From the NCBI GenBank assembly GCA_944386805.1, contig CALXCO010000007.1:1-64000 (forward strand): a stretch of 64,000 bases of DNA, read 5' to 3'. The notes beneath the pieces were generated by a model, which saw only the letters and a program-made list of their open reading frames with translations, had not been told where the DNA came from and did no database searches. Origin of the DNA: an uncultured Clostridia bacterium. Lineage in GTDB: Bacteria > Bacillota > Clostridia > Oscillospirales > Ruminococcaceae. A program made the translations under genes and the position numbers. Shown here piece by piece: positions 37,424 through 46,259 of this stretch; within the stretch, counting starts at the first letter, position 1, and each line of letters opens with the position of its first letter.

Positions 37424-38509
37424 TTATTTTGTACAGCCGCCAAGGATTTCAGCCAGTGCGTCGATAAACGCCTGATTCCATTCGGGCAGGCCGATGGAGA
37501 CACGGCTCATCTCAAATGCTCCGATCATGATTCCATACGAATCCTGCATCTTCTGCTTGAGGACAACGGGGTCGACAGGGGAGGAAAAGTAGATGAAGTT
37601 TGTCTGCGACGGGTAAACAGTACAGCCGAGTTTTTGCATCTGTTCGGTCAGCCAGTGACGGCTTTCCACAATTTTTCCCTTGCTTTCGGTAGAGAACGCC
37701 TGATCGGCAAGGGCTGCAACTGCCGCAGCCTGACCCATTTTATTGAGGTTCCAGGCGGCAGGGCATTTGTTCATTTCGGCAATCAGTTCCGGGGTGGACA
37801 GTGCATAACCGACACGGACGCCAGCCATTGCGTAGTATTTTGAGAAGGTTTTCAGGATGACGACCGGACGTGTAAAGCGATTGAGATAAGAAACCATCGA
37901 TTCACAGTCAGGAGCTTCCGCGAATTCGATGTAAGCTTCGTCAACAGCGGTCACAACGGTATCCGGCAGGCTTTCAATAAACGAAAAGATTTCCTCAGCC
38001 GTGCGGTAGGTACCGGTGGGATTATTGGGGTTGCAGATAATCACCAGTTTGGTTTTGTCGGTAACCGCCTTACGCAGTGCATCAAGGTCATACCGCTGGT
38101 CCTCGGTCACCGGGACGATGACCGGAACAGCACCGTTGACATACGCCATGTCGATAAATGCCGCGAAAGTCGGCATACACAGCAGGACCTCGTCTCCTTC
38201 ATTTAAAAAGGTCATGCCCAGCATATCAATCATTGCGCTGGAACCGGAACCGGTCAGTACACAGTCAGGCGTCAGATGATAAAAATCTGCGATTGCCTTT
38301 TTCAGCGGGCCTGCGCCGAAATCGGGGTAGTTATTGGCTTCACTGGCCGTATTGCGAATTGCTTCAACCGCCTTGGGGGACATGCCATAGGGGTTTTCAT
38401 TGAATCCCATCCGGATGAGGCGGGAGGGGTCGAACTTGGCTGCCTGGCTGGGACGCCGGGAAGCGGGTTTGTTTTGAATGGCGCGGGAGGTAAGTTTTGT
38501 GATATCCAT
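37424..38509 (-). CDS. PLP-dependent aminotransferase (HisC-like)
   Basis: The 361-residue class I/II aminotransferase has GSGSSAMIDML near residue 90, NPNNPTGTY near 165, DEAYIEF near 195 and the PLP-binding Lys in KTFSKYYAMAGVRVGY near 225. Sequence and length fit the histidinol-phosphate/aromatic aminotransferase group. It is not near any his gene; instead it follows a D-2-hydroxyacid dehydrogenase and an amino-acid importer. A catabolic role, probably on aromatic or branched amino acids, is therefore more likely than histidine synthesis. Confidence 0.85.
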   Translation of the reverse strand: MDITKLTSRAIQNKPASRRPSQAAKFDPSRLIRMGFNENPYGMSPKAVEAIRNTASEANNYPDFGAGPLKKAIADFYHLTPDCVLTGSGSSAMIDMLGMTFLNEGDEVLLCMPTFAAFIDMAYVNGAVPVIVPVTEDQRYDLDALRKAVTDKTKLVIICNPNNPTGTYRTAEEIFSFIESLPDTVVTAVDEAYIEFAEAPDCESMVSYLNRFTRPVVILKTFSKYYAMAGVRVGYALSTPELIAEMNKCPAAWNLNKMGQAAAVAALADQAFSTESKGKIVESRHWLTEQMQKLGCTVYPSQTNFIYFSSPVDPVVLKQKMQDSYGIMIGAFEMSRVSIGLPEWNQAFIDALAEILGGCTK

Positions 38510-38543
38510 CTTGCATACTTCCTTTCAAAATCCCTGTTTTCAA

Positions 38544-38573
38544 CGGATGCAGGACATTTTTGTCCTGCATCCG
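38544..38573 (-). repeat. Intercistronic inverted repeat
   Basis: A perfect 13-bp inverted repeat (38544-38556 with 38561-38573) with a 4-base loop lies between the dehydrogenase and aminotransferase genes. It lacks a T-run and may stabilise or process the mRNA rather than terminate it. Confidence 0.65.
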
Positions 38574-38574
38574 A

Positions 38575-39597
38575 TCAGTTTATGACGCTTTGCGGGTGGC
38601 CATGCAGCCAGGCAGCGAAATTTTCGATTGCGAGATCGACAGCACGCAGCCGGGACTCTTTGGGCAGCCAGGCGATATGGGCGGTGACGATTGCGTAGGG
38701 ACAGTCCAGCAGCGGAATTTTTTCTTTAGGTGGTTCCTCACGCAGGACGTCCAGTCCGGCCATATAGATTTTACGGTCCATCAGTGCCTGATACAGGTCA
38801 TCTTCGTCGATCAGTCCGCCGCGTGCAGTGTTGATCAGAATGACACCGTCCTTCATTTTGGCGATCGATTCCCGGTTAATCATCCGGTCATTTTCACTGG
38901 AATACGGACAATGGAGGGAAATGACGTCCGATTCCGCGAGAAGTTCATCCAGACTGACCTGCCGGATAAAATCGTATTCCGGACCGACTTTGGCATGACG
39001 GCTGTAAGAGATGACCTTCATCCCAAGACCGGCCGCCATTTTTGCGGCACAGAAACCAATATGTCCCAGCCCGATGACACCGAAAGTCTTGCCATACAGC
39101 TCGATCTGGGGGGAGAATGTTTTCAGGAAGGGAGCATGGGGGTTGACGGCCTTTTCCTTCCAGTACCCATCTCGCGTATAACTTGCGTGTGCCGAGATAT
39201 TGTGGCAGATATCGAGTAGCAATGCAATTGCATACTGTGCAATCGTCTGACCGCCGTAAAAGGTATTGGTGACCGTCAGGTTATACCGTCTGGTCATCGG
39301 AATGTCGAATTCTCCGAACCCATGGGAAAGGGTAGACAGGTAACGAAGCCTGGGGTGCTGCTGAATATATGATTCTTTCATCAGCTCACCGGTAATCCAT
39401 GCCCCCAATGCCGCATCACTGTCACCGATCTTTTCCCAATACTGAGCAGGGGCGAGATGGCTTGCCTGAAAGATTTCCCAGCTTTCGATTTCGGGAATTT
39501 TCGACAGACCGTCGTTCCAACGGTCTGCGAGTTCCTTAAAAGCCAGATCACTGCTGGCAGGGCTTCCCTGAAAAACGACAACTTTCTGTTTGTTCAT
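38575..39597 (-). CDS. D-isomer-specific 2-hydroxyacid dehydrogenase
   Basis: The 340-residue NAD-dependent enzyme has the GLGHIGFCAAKMA Rossmann motif near residue 150-165, catalytic Arg in NTARGGLIDEDDL near 255, Glu in LREEPP near 285 and His in TAHIAW near 305. It converts a 2-oxo acid to the D-hydroxy acid, or the reverse. It sits between an amino-acid importer and an aminotransferase, which suggests reduction of 2-oxo acids made by transamination. Hydroxypyruvate reductase is an alternative. Confidence 0.87.
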   Translation of the reverse strand: MNKQKVVVFQGSPASSDLAFKELADRWNDGLSKIPEIESWEIFQASHLAPAQYWEKIGDSDAALGAWITGELMKESYIQQHPRLRYLSTLSHGFGEFDIPMTRRYNLTVTNTFYGGQTIAQYAIALLLDICHNISAHASYTRDGYWKEKAVNPHAPFLKTFSPQIELYGKTFGVIGLGHIGFCAAKMAAGLGMKVISYSRHAKVGPEYDFIRQVSLDELLAESDVISLHCPYSSENDRMINRESIAKMKDGVILINTARGGLIDEDDLYQALMDRKIYMAGLDVLREEPPKEKIPLLDCPYAIVTAHIAWLPKESRLRAVDLAIENFAAWLHGHPQSVIN

Positions 39598-39619
39598 GTT
39601 TCAACTGGCTCCTTTGCTG

Positions 39620-40429
39620 TCAGCCTGCCTCGACCACCTGTTCCGGCTGCGGGTCATCCTGTTTCATATCGATATGTTTGGGGTCCTGGTTCGGGTCGGT
39701 AATACGGCGGAGGAAACGCTGGGTACGCGGGTCCTGAGGATGGACGAGAATTTCAGAAGGCGGACCCTGCTCGACAATGACGCCATCCTGCATATAGATG
39801 ACGCGGGAAGCGACTTCTTTTGCAAAGGCGATCTCGTGGGTGACAACGATCATCGTAATACCAGTTTCTGCAATGCCTTTAATGGTCTGGAGCACCTCGC
39901 CGACCAGTTCGGGGTCGAGTGCAGAGGTCGGTTCGTCAAACAGAATGACATCCGGTTCCAGAACGAGCGCTCTTGCGATACCAGCACGCTGCTGCTGACC
40001 ACCGGAAAGTGCGCTGGGGTAGTAGTCAAAACGTTCCGACAGTCCGACACGGGTCAGCATCTTGCGGCTGATTTCCTCAGCGACGGGTTTGGGGCGGCGC
40101 TTGACGGTGATCAGGCCTTCCATGACATTTTCAAGGATGGTTTTGTTTGCGAACAGGTTGTAGTTCTGAAAGACCATCGCGGTTCTGCGGCGAAGTCCGA
40201 GAACCTCAGGACGGGTATGTTTTTTGCAGTTGACGGTATGTTCACCGACGGTGACACTGCCCTCGTCACCGGGGTCAAGGAAGTTGATGGTGCGCAGGAG
40301 GGTAGTTTTGCCGGAGCCGGACGGGCCGAGGATAACAACAACTTCACCGACATCGATATCGAGGTCGACGCCGTTGAGGACCTGCTGACTGCCAAAAGAT
40401 TTTTTGATATTTTTCAGAGATACCATCAT
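39620..40429 (-). CDS. Polar amino acid ABC transporter ATP-binding protein (GlnQ-like)
   Basis: This ATPase of about 269 residues has Walker [10 protein letters not shown] near residue 35, Q-loop in [13 protein letters not shown], signature [15 protein letters not shown] near 140, Walker [15 protein letters not shown] and the switch His in THEI. A C-terminal tail of about 30 residues is acidic and Gln/Pro-rich. The start at 40429 follows GGAGG by 8 bases. It powers the two permeases encoded upstream in the same operon. Confidence 0.92.
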   Translation of the reverse strand: MMVSLKNIKKSFGSQQVLNGVDLDIDVGEVVVILGPSGSGKTTLLRTINFLDPGDEGSVTVGEHTVNCKKHTRPEVLGLRRRTAMVFQNYNLFANKTILENVMEGLITVKRRPKPVAEEISRKMLTRVGLSERFDYYPSALSGGQQQRAGIARALVLEPDVILFDEPTSALDPELVGEVLQTIKGIAETGITMIVVTHEIAFAKEVASRVIYMQDGVIVEQGPPSEILVHPQDPRTQRFLRRITDPNQDPKHIDMKQDDPQPEQVVEAG

Positions 40430-40478
40430 AATAAAGACCTCCAGTAGATGCGAAAATAATGACCGGGGACAGACCCTG

Positions 40479-41168
40479 TCAGGCAACGGTTTTCGGTCTG
40501 AAACGGTTGAGACGGGTTTCAGCGGTATGGAAGAGCCGGTTGCAGATAAAGCTGATCAGCTCGTAAATCACGGTGGTGATCACGTATGCTTCGATGAAAT
40601 TGAGTCCGGGGTTTGCCAGCAGGTTTGCTGTTGCGGTAATCTCATAGACACCGACGTAATAAGCCAGCGAAGTGCCCTTGATAATACCGACGAACAAACC
40701 GGACAGGTTGGGGAGAGCGACTGCGAGAGCCTGCGGGAAGACGATTCTCCGCATTGCCTGCCAGGTGGTCATGCCGACCGACCATGCAGCTTCCAGCTGG
40801 CCGCGGTTGACCGAGTCGAGAGCGGCACGGAATACCTCAGAGGAATATGCAGCCTGATCGAGCGAGAGGGCAACGATTGCATACCAGATTGCCGGGATGG
40901 AAGTGGTATCGATGCCGGTTGCGCTGTAGATCATCATCGGCAGCGCATAGTAGGCGACGTACAGCAAAATAACCATCGGGACGCCGCGGATAAAGGAGAC
41001 GAAGACGGCACAGATCTGAGAGACGACCGGAATTTTATTCCGTCTTGCGACAGCGATGAGGATGCCGATGATCCAACCGATTATCGTCGCCACCAGAGCC
41101 ATTTCAAGTGTAACGGGGATTGCGGCGAGAACCTGAGGGAGTGCTTCCTTTATAAAGGTAAAATTCAT
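40479..41168 (-). CDS. Amino acid ABC transporter permease (HisM/GlnP type), second
   Basis: The 229-residue permease of the HAAT family has about five helices. The EAA loop reads [24 protein letters not shown] near residues 125-145, followed by [17 protein letters not shown]. It presumably forms a heterodimer with the permease encoded 14 bases upstream. Confidence 0.9.
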   Translation of the reverse strand: MNFTFIKEALPQVLAAIPVTLEMALVATIIGWIIGILIAVARRNKIPVVSQICAVFVSFIRGVPMVILLYVAYYALPMMIYSATGIDTTSIPAIWYAIVALSLDQAAYSSEVFRAALDSVNRGQLEAAWSVGMTTWQAMRRIVFPQALAVALPNLSGLFVGIIKGTSLAYYVGVYEITATANLLANPGLNFIEAYVITTVIYELISFICNRLFHTAETRLNRFRPKTVA

Positions 41169-41182
41169 CTGATACCCCTCCT

Positions 41183-41875
41183 TTAAGTTCTGCGGCCTTT
41201 GGTATAGGCTTTTTCAGCCAGTCGTGTTCCTTTTTCCATTAAAAAGCAAAATGCCCAGAAAATCAGACCGGCGGCAATGTAGATTTCCAGTTTGGTTGCG
41301 CCATAGTTGGCGGAGGAGACAGCTCTGGCCTTTCCCATCATATCCAGTACGCCGATGGTAAAGGCGAGGGACGTTTCCTTAAACAGCATAATGATGTTGT
41401 TACCCAGCGTCGGGATAGCGATGCCGACCGCCTGCGGGAGGATAACGCGGAAGAAGGCGACTGCCGGGCTCATACCGACCGACAGGGCTGCTTCCCGCTG
41501 GCCTTTATCGACGGCGAGGTAAGCACTGCGCATCATTTCCGACATATTGGCGGACACCGACAGCGAAAGGCAGGCGATGATGTAAGCGGTCAAGGAGACG
41601 CCGCTCATATCGATACCGATTCGTTTGAGGACCTGCGGCAGGCCGAGGTAGATCAGGAAAATCAGGATCAGCGTCGGGATACCACGCATAAAGGAGACAT
41701 ATCCTTTTGAGATGACGTTCAGAACCTTTTTATGGGAGAGGGACATCATCGCAAAAGCTGCACCAATCAGCAGTGAAAACAGCAGAGAGGACAGCAGAAT
41801 CAGCATCGTCATTGGAAAAGCCTGAAGAATTTTTGGTATTGCCCTCAGGATTTCAATTGGTTGAAAGGTATTCAT
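41183..41875 (-). CDS. Amino acid ABC transporter permease (HisM/GlnP type), first
   Basis: The 230-residue permease has the EAA loop REAALSVGMSPAVAFFRVILPQAVG near residue 130 and the KETSLAFTIGVLDMMGKA segment. The related TcyL/M-type cystine permeases share this general layout, so cystine is one possible cargo. It is 76 bases after the binding-protein gene. Confidence 0.9.
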   Translation of the reverse strand: MNTFQPIEILRAIPKILQAFPMTMLILLSSLLFSLLIGAAFAMMSLSHKKVLNVISKGYVSFMRGIPTLILIFLIYLGLPQVLKRIGIDMSGVSLTAYIIACLSLSVSANMSEMMRSAYLAVDKGQREAALSVGMSPAVAFFRVILPQAVGIAIPTLGNNIIMLFKETSLAFTIGVLDMMGKARAVSSANYGATKLEIYIAAGLIFWAFCFLMEKGTRLAEKAYTKGRRT

Positions 41876-41951
41876 GGAATCACTCCTCTTGTAATCGCCG
41901 GGCGGAGGGTAAGTCCGCCCGGCGCAAACCGGTTATGACGGTTTTGGCAGA

Positions 41952-42821
41952 TTAAGATTCAGGGACAATCGTGATCTTATCTGCATAAAGGGCGAAGATA
42001 TCTTCACCGAAATATTCGTTGGACAGTTCGCCCAGCGTGCCGTCATCCAGCATTCCCTTGAGGGTATCCGATACTGCGTCACAGAAATCCTGTTCATCCG
42101 AGCCGAACATCTGGTAGGTATCTTCGACCATGACGACGTCGGTCAGTTTCAGGTCAAGTCCGAGTTCCGCGTTGACTTCGTTAAAGGTAGACGCATAGGT
42201 CAGTGACGCATCGACCTGACCGTTTGCGACCTGTTTGTAGCCGTCGGCGGTGGACAGGTCGGTTACAGCGATGATATCCATTTCCTCACCCGGATGAGCA
42301 TCGTTCCAGGCGGTGCACATGGTGTATTCATAGGAAGTGGGGTTCTGGTTGATCTTCTTGCCGGCCATATCTGCCAGTGTTTGGATATCGCTGTCCGAGC
42401 GAACTGCCAGACACATCGGGGAGAGGCAGTAATACTGTTCCGGGAAGAGGTATTTTTCTTTTCTGGCTTCGCTCTGAACCAGCTGGTGGGAGACCATATC
42501 CAGCTGACCGGCGTCCAGCGAAACGATCAGTGCCGAGAAGTCCATGTACTGGATATCGAACTCGTACTGTTCCAGACGGTTATCCAGTTCTTTCAGGACG
42601 GCGATATCATAGCCTTCCAGTTCACCGTTGTCATTGAGCGAGCAGAACGGAGGCATCGAGGAGCCGGTACCGATGTGCTTAACGGTGACGCCATCCGCAG
42701 TGGAGGTCGATCCCGTCGACGAATCGGTATTGCCAGCAGCGCTGGAGCAGGATACAAGACCGGCGGTCATGGCAGCCAGACAGGCGATTGCGAACAGTTT
42801 CTGGAATTTTTTCATTTTCAT
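41952..42821 (-). CDS. Amino acid-binding lipoprotein of ABC importer
   Basis: This family-3 solute-binding protein of about 289 residues has a lipoprotein signal peptide; the lipobox LVSC puts the lipidated Cys near residue 25. A short Ser/Thr linker follows, then the two-lobe fold with the LEGYDIAVLKEL segment near 70, which binds the amino acid backbone, and DLSTADGYKQVANGQVDASL later. ATG at 42821 lies 4 bases after GAGAAGGG. It is the first gene of an importer/dehydrogenase/aminotransferase operon headed by a structured leader. Confidence 0.88.
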   Translation of the reverse strand: MKMKKFQKLFAIACLAAMTAGLVSCSSAAGNTDSSTGSTSTADGVTVKHIGTGSSMPPFCSLNDNGELEGYDIAVLKELDNRLEQYEFDIQYMDFSALIVSLDAGQLDMVSHQLVQSEARKEKYLFPEQYYCLSPMCLAVRSDSDIQTLADMAGKKINQNPTSYEYTMCTAWNDAHPGEEMDIIAVTDLSTADGYKQVANGQVDASLTYASTFNEVNAELGLDLKLTDVVMVEDTYQMFGSDEQDFCDAVSDTLKGMLDDGTLGELSNEYFGEDIFALYADKITIVPES

Positions 42822-42839
42822 CAAACCCTTCTCCATTAT

Positions 42840-42938
42840 TCGGAACATCAGATAAAAACAGAAAAGGCGTCTGCATCGGGGAGCTTTCCCCTCAGGATGC
42901 AAACGCCTTTGTTTCAGGATTGTGTTTTCTTGTTCCGA
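42840..42938 (-). promoter_or_regulatory. Structured 5' leader with terminator hairpin before amino-acid importer
   Basis: The leader RNA starts near 42940. Perfect 8-base inverted repeats (42931-42938 with 42840-42847) can form an outer stem. Inside it is a long hairpin: a 15-bp stem (about 42863-42877 with 42894-42908, one mismatch) carrying a second GGGGA/TCCCC stem, with a one-sided CTGA bulge. A T-rich run follows the hairpin on the minus strand. It looks like a transcription attenuator or riboswitch-like element; I do not recognise a known class. Confidence 0.6.
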
Positions 42939-42945
42939 TGGTCCG

Positions 42946-42974
42946 ATTATAGCAGTGGATTTGCAGGATGTCAA
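42946..42974 (-). promoter_or_regulatory. Consensus promoter of the amino-acid importer operon
   Basis: On the minus strand TTGACA (42974-42969), 17-base spacer, TATAAT (42951-42946): a perfect sigma-A consensus. The open frame that runs through this promoter cannot be the true start of the lipoprotein gene. Confidence 0.9.
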
Positions 42975-43231
42975 CAGGATTTATTTCAAAAATGGCTGCA
43001 ATTCCCAACTTTTGGATATCTGCACAGAATTGTGCTTTTCATCCCCAAAATTTTCTGACATCCTGCTTTTCCATCCCGGTTTGCCGCAAAATCCGGGCTA
43101 CAAATGCAAATTTTGCAGGGAAAATCCGGTCGATTTAGTTTTGTGGGTGGCTGCTTTGGCGGTAATAAGGGGAAAGACTGCTTCTTCAATATGAATTATT
43201 TTAATAAAAATCTTGCAAATATTTTTCACGA

Positions 43232-43260
43232 TTGCAAAATACAGAAATTTGTGATATTAT
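43232..43260 (+). promoter_or_regulatory. Promoter of the ATP-grasp/esterase operon
   Basis: TTGCAA (43232-43237), 17-base spacer, TATTAT (43255-43260), about 50 bases before the ATP-grasp start. In the 257 bases between this and the divergent promoter at 42974 I see no further feature. Confidence 0.65.
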
Positions 43261-43312
43261 GTAAATAATATACTTTGCCTGTATCTGCTGTAAACTGATA
43301 AAAGGGCAACCG

Positions 43313-44521
43313 ATGAAAGGATCTGATGGGATGAATGTCATTTATGTTTCCCCGCATTTTCCGACCAACTACTATCGTTTCTGTCAGGAGCTGGCCAATA
43401 ATGGCGCAAATGTTCTGGGCATTGGCGACGCTCCGTATGAAGAACTGTGCGATGAACTGAAGGAATCGCTGACTGAATATTACCGTGTTTCCAATATGGA
43501 AAACTATGATGAAATGCTGCGCGCGGTCGCATTTTTCACCTTCAAGTATGGCAAAATCGACTGGCTGGAATCCAACAATGAATACTGGCTGGAACAGGAC
43601 GCCGCACTGCGCACCGATTTTAATATCACAACCGGCCAGAAGACACCGGATATGGAAAAAATCAAACATAAATCGGCCATGAAGGCTTATTATAAGCTGG
43701 CAGGCATTCCGACAGCCCGTTATCATCTGGTTGACACGCTGGAAAACGGCCTGAAATTCGTATCGGAAGTCGGTTACCCGGTTATCGTCAAACCGGATAA
43801 TGGCGTCGGTTCCAATGCAACCTATAAGCTGAAAGATGAGAAGCAGCTGCGGGAATTTTATGCGTCCGGCTGGTCCACCCAGTATATCATGGAGGAGTAT
43901 GTCAACGGTGAGATCTGCTCGTATGACTCGATTATCGATTCGCATGGTACGCCGCTGCTCGAAACCGGCAATATCACGCCGGTTTCGATTATGGACTCGG
44001 TCAACGACCGGAGCAAGGTATTCTTCTATATTGTCCAGACACTGGCGGACGATGTGCGTGCGGCCGGACGTGCCTGTGTCAAGGCATTTGGGGTCAGAAG
44101 CCGCTGCACCCATCTGGAATTCTTCCGTCTGCTGGAGGACAAGGAGGGTCTTGGCAAGAAGGGCGACATCGTCGGTCTGGAAGTCAATATGCGTCCTTCG
44201 GGCGGATTTACGCCGGAGATGATCAATTATGCCTGCTCGACCAACTTCTATAAATGCTGGGCCGACATGGTCTGTTTTGACCGCCTGACGCTGCCGGATT
44301 ATCCTGAAAAGTTCTACGGCGCACATGTTGGCCGCCGTGACGAAAAACATTATCTCCATACCCATGAAGAGGTTATGTCCCGCTGGCGCAATCAGATCAT
44401 GATGACCGGGGTACTTGACCCGGCGCTTGCAGGCGCGATGGGCGACCGGTTTTATATTGCCAAACTGGACACGGCTGAACAGCTGGCCCAGTTTGAAGAA
44501 TATGTTTCGGCAGAGGTTTAA
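43313..44521 (+). CDS. ATP-grasp domain protein, carboxylate-amine ligase-like
   Basis: The 402-residue protein has an ATP-grasp fold: a lid segment with VGYPVIVKPDNGVGSNATYKL near residues 153-173, an EEYVNGEICSYDSII segment near 198, and the metal-binding GLEVNMRPSGGFTPEMINYA near 290. The N-terminus (MNVIYVSPHFPTNYYRFCQEL) is a pre-ATP-grasp Rossmann-like part. It should join a carboxylate to an amine or thiol using ATP. AAAGGG lies 6 bases before the ATG at 43313; ATG 43331 is an alternative. The esterase gene is 12 bases downstream. Confidence 0.82.
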   Translation: MKGSDGMNVIYVSPHFPTNYYRFCQELANNGANVLGIGDAPYEELCDELKESLTEYYRVSNMENYDEMLRAVAFFTFKYGKIDWLESNNEYWLEQDAALRTDFNITTGQKTPDMEKIKHKSAMKAYYKLAGIPTARYHLVDTLENGLKFVSEVGYPVIVKPDNGVGSNATYKLKDEKQLREFYASGWSTQYIMEEYVNGEICSYDSIIDSHGTPLLETGNITPVSIMDSVNDRSKVFFYIVQTLADDVRAAGRACVKAFGVRSRCTHLEFFRLLEDKEGLGKKGDIVGLEVNMRPSGGFTPEMINYACSTNFYKCWADMVCFDRLTLPDYPEKFYGAHVGRRDEKHYLHTHEEVMSRWRNQIMMTGVLDPALAGAMGDRFYIAKLDTAEQLAQFEEYVSAEV

Positions 44522-44533
44522 GGAGGCAATCCG

Positions 44534-45274
44534 ATGGAAACAAAGGTTTACAAAGAGTACTCCAACTGTCTCGGACGGGATATGGAATTTAAGGTCTACG
44601 GCCATGGAGGAAAACCGGTGCTGGTTGTTCCTTCCCAGAACGGACGGTATTTTGACTTTGAAAACTTCGGAATGGTGGATGTCTGTGCTCCGGAGATCGA
44701 GCAGGGAAAACTTCAGCTGTTCTCGTTTGATACGATCGACGCTGAAACCTGGTCGGACGAAGGGGGAAACCCTGCCCGCCGGATGGCACTGCACGAAAAG
44801 TGGTTCCATTATGTCATTGATGAGCTGTACCCCCGGATGATGCAGATCAACGGTTCGAGTCAGAAGGCAATGGTCACCGGCTGCTCGATGGGTGCATATC
44901 ATGCCGCAAACTTTTTCTTCCGTCATCCCGACCTGTTTGATACAGTCATCGCGATGTCGGGTATTTACGATCCGACGCTGATGATTCACGGCTATTTTGA
45001 TGAGAATATGTATATGAACTCGCCGGTTCATTCGCTGCGCAATATGCCGCCGGATCATCCGTATATGGAGCTGTACCGCAAATCCAAGATCATCATCTGT
45101 GTCGGACAGGGTGCCTGGGAAGACCTGATGCTGGTCGGCACGCGGGAACTGGACGAGGTGCTCTGCCAGAAGGGAATTCCCGCATGGATTGATTACTGGG
45201 GTTATGATGTCGACCATGACTGGCCATGGTGGCGGAAACAGTGGCGTTATTTCCTTGACCGCGTGATGGAATAA
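44534..45274 (+). CDS. Esterase-family alpha/beta hydrolase
   Basis: The 246-residue protein matches the putative esterase (esterase D-like) family: the nucleophile elbow GCSMG near residue 115-119, a catalytic His probably in DVDHDWPWW near 226, and a typical VPSQNGRYFDFEN start. No signal peptide. It is translationally close to the ATP-grasp gene (12 bases; GGAGG before the ATG). Together they may make and hydrolyse or transfer the same small ester or amide. Substrate unknown. Confidence 0.8.
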   Translation: METKVYKEYSNCLGRDMEFKVYGHGGKPVLVVPSQNGRYFDFENFGMVDVCAPEIEQGKLQLFSFDTIDAETWSDEGGNPARRMALHEKWFHYVIDELYPRMMQINGSSQKAMVTGCSMGAYHAANFFFRHPDLFDTVIAMSGIYDPTLMIHGYFDENMYMNSPVHSLRNMPPDHPYMELYRKSKIIICVGQGAWEDLMLVGTRELDEVLCQKGIPAWIDYWGYDVDHDWPWWRKQWRYFLDRVME

Positions 45275-45301
45275 ATACAGGCGAAAGTCTGGAAGATACA
45301 T

Positions 45302-45350
45302 AAAGTGGGACGGTCAATCTGCCGAAAGATTGGCCGTCCCACTTTACATT
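45302..45350 (+). terminator. Terminator of the ATP-grasp/esterase operon
   Basis: A stem of about 19 pairs (45302-45320 with 45327-45345) is followed by TTTACATTTT. Its end overlaps the -35 box of the proB promoter. Confidence 0.85.
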
Positions 45351-45371
45351 TTAAGCAGAAACGTGTATACT
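45343..45371 (+). promoter_or_regulatory. Promoter of proBAC
   Basis: TTTACA (45343-45348), 17-base spacer, TATACT (45366-45371), about 75 bases before proB. Confidence 0.65.
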
Positions 45372-45445
45372 GAAAAAATATCACCAGTGGAATAATGGTA
45401 TGACAGGTTTTCGCCAGTTCCACACCGGAAAGGAATATAAACGAC

Positions 45446-46219
45446 ATGAGAATCGTAGTAAAAATTGGAACCTCAACCCTCGCGCATCCTACCGGACAGT
45501 TGAATATCCGCCGGGTAGCCGAGCTGTGCCGGGTGCTGAGCGACCTGAAAAACGCAGGAAATGAGATCATACTGGTTTCATCCGGCGCCATCGGCATGGG
45601 AATCGGCAAGCTTTCGCTGGGAGAACGGCCGCACGATATCCCGACCAAACAGGCAGCCGCTTCGGTCGGACAGTGTGAGCTGATGTATACATATAATAAA
45701 GAATTTGGCGAATATAATCATACGGTTGCCCAGATTCTCCTGACCGCACTGGATTTGCAGGACGACCAGCACCGGGCAAACTTTGAAAACACCCTCAACC
45801 GTCTGCTGGAGCTTGGTGCACTGCCGATCATCAATGAAAATGACTCGGTTGCAACTGAGGAGATTGAGATTGACAACGATACGATGGGCGCATTGGTCGC
45901 CACGGCAGTCGGAGCAGACCTGTTGATTCTGCTGTCGGATATTGATGGCCTTTATACAGCCGACCCGCATAAAAATCCGAATGCAAAGCTGATACACGAC
46001 GTGCTGGAACTGACGCCGGACGTGCTGGCACTGGCAGGCGGGAAAGGTTCCAGCCTGGGTACAGGCGGCATGGCAACCAAACTGAAAGCGGCGTCGATTG
46101 TCAATGCGGTCGGAATCGATATGGTGATTGCCAACGGTGCAGCACCGCATTTGCTGTACGATCTGTTGGAAGGACAGCCAGTCGGGACCCGTTTTTACGC
46201 GACAAAGGATAAAGATTAG
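45446..46219 (+). CDS. proB: Glutamate 5-kinase
   Basis: The 257-residue amino-acid kinase performs the first step of proline synthesis. [12 protein letters not shown] (residues 4-15), [13 protein letters not shown] near 45-57, NENDSV near 130 and [12 protein letters not shown] near 205 are all kept. It lacks the C-terminal PUA domain found in the common form of about 370 residues; several Firmicutes have this short version. It is the first gene of proB-proA-proC. Confidence 0.93.
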   Translation: MRIVVKIGTSTLAHPTGQLNIRRVAELCRVLSDLKNAGNEIILVSSGAIGMGIGKLSLGERPHDIPTKQAAASVGQCELMYTYNKEFGEYNHTVAQILLTALDLQDDQHRANFENTLNRLLELGALPIINENDSVATEEIEIDNDTMGALVATAVGADLLILLSDIDGLYTADPHKNPNAKLIHDVLELTPDVLALAGGKGSSLGTGGMATKLKAASIVNAVGIDMVIANGAAPHLLYDLLEGQPVGTRFYATKDKD

Positions 46220-46259
46220 AACAAAAGCGAATGATGAACCATTAAAGGAGGAATGCCCC

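Noticed and set aside
42822..42974. Open frame extending the amino-acid-binding lipoprotein upstream
   Set aside because: It reads through a perfect promoter and the leader hairpin; the signal peptide and ribosome site place the start at 42821.
43226..45301. 691-codon open frame on the minus strand
   Set aside because: It covers the ATP-grasp and esterase genes in antisense; these have clear motifs, ribosome sites and a promoter.
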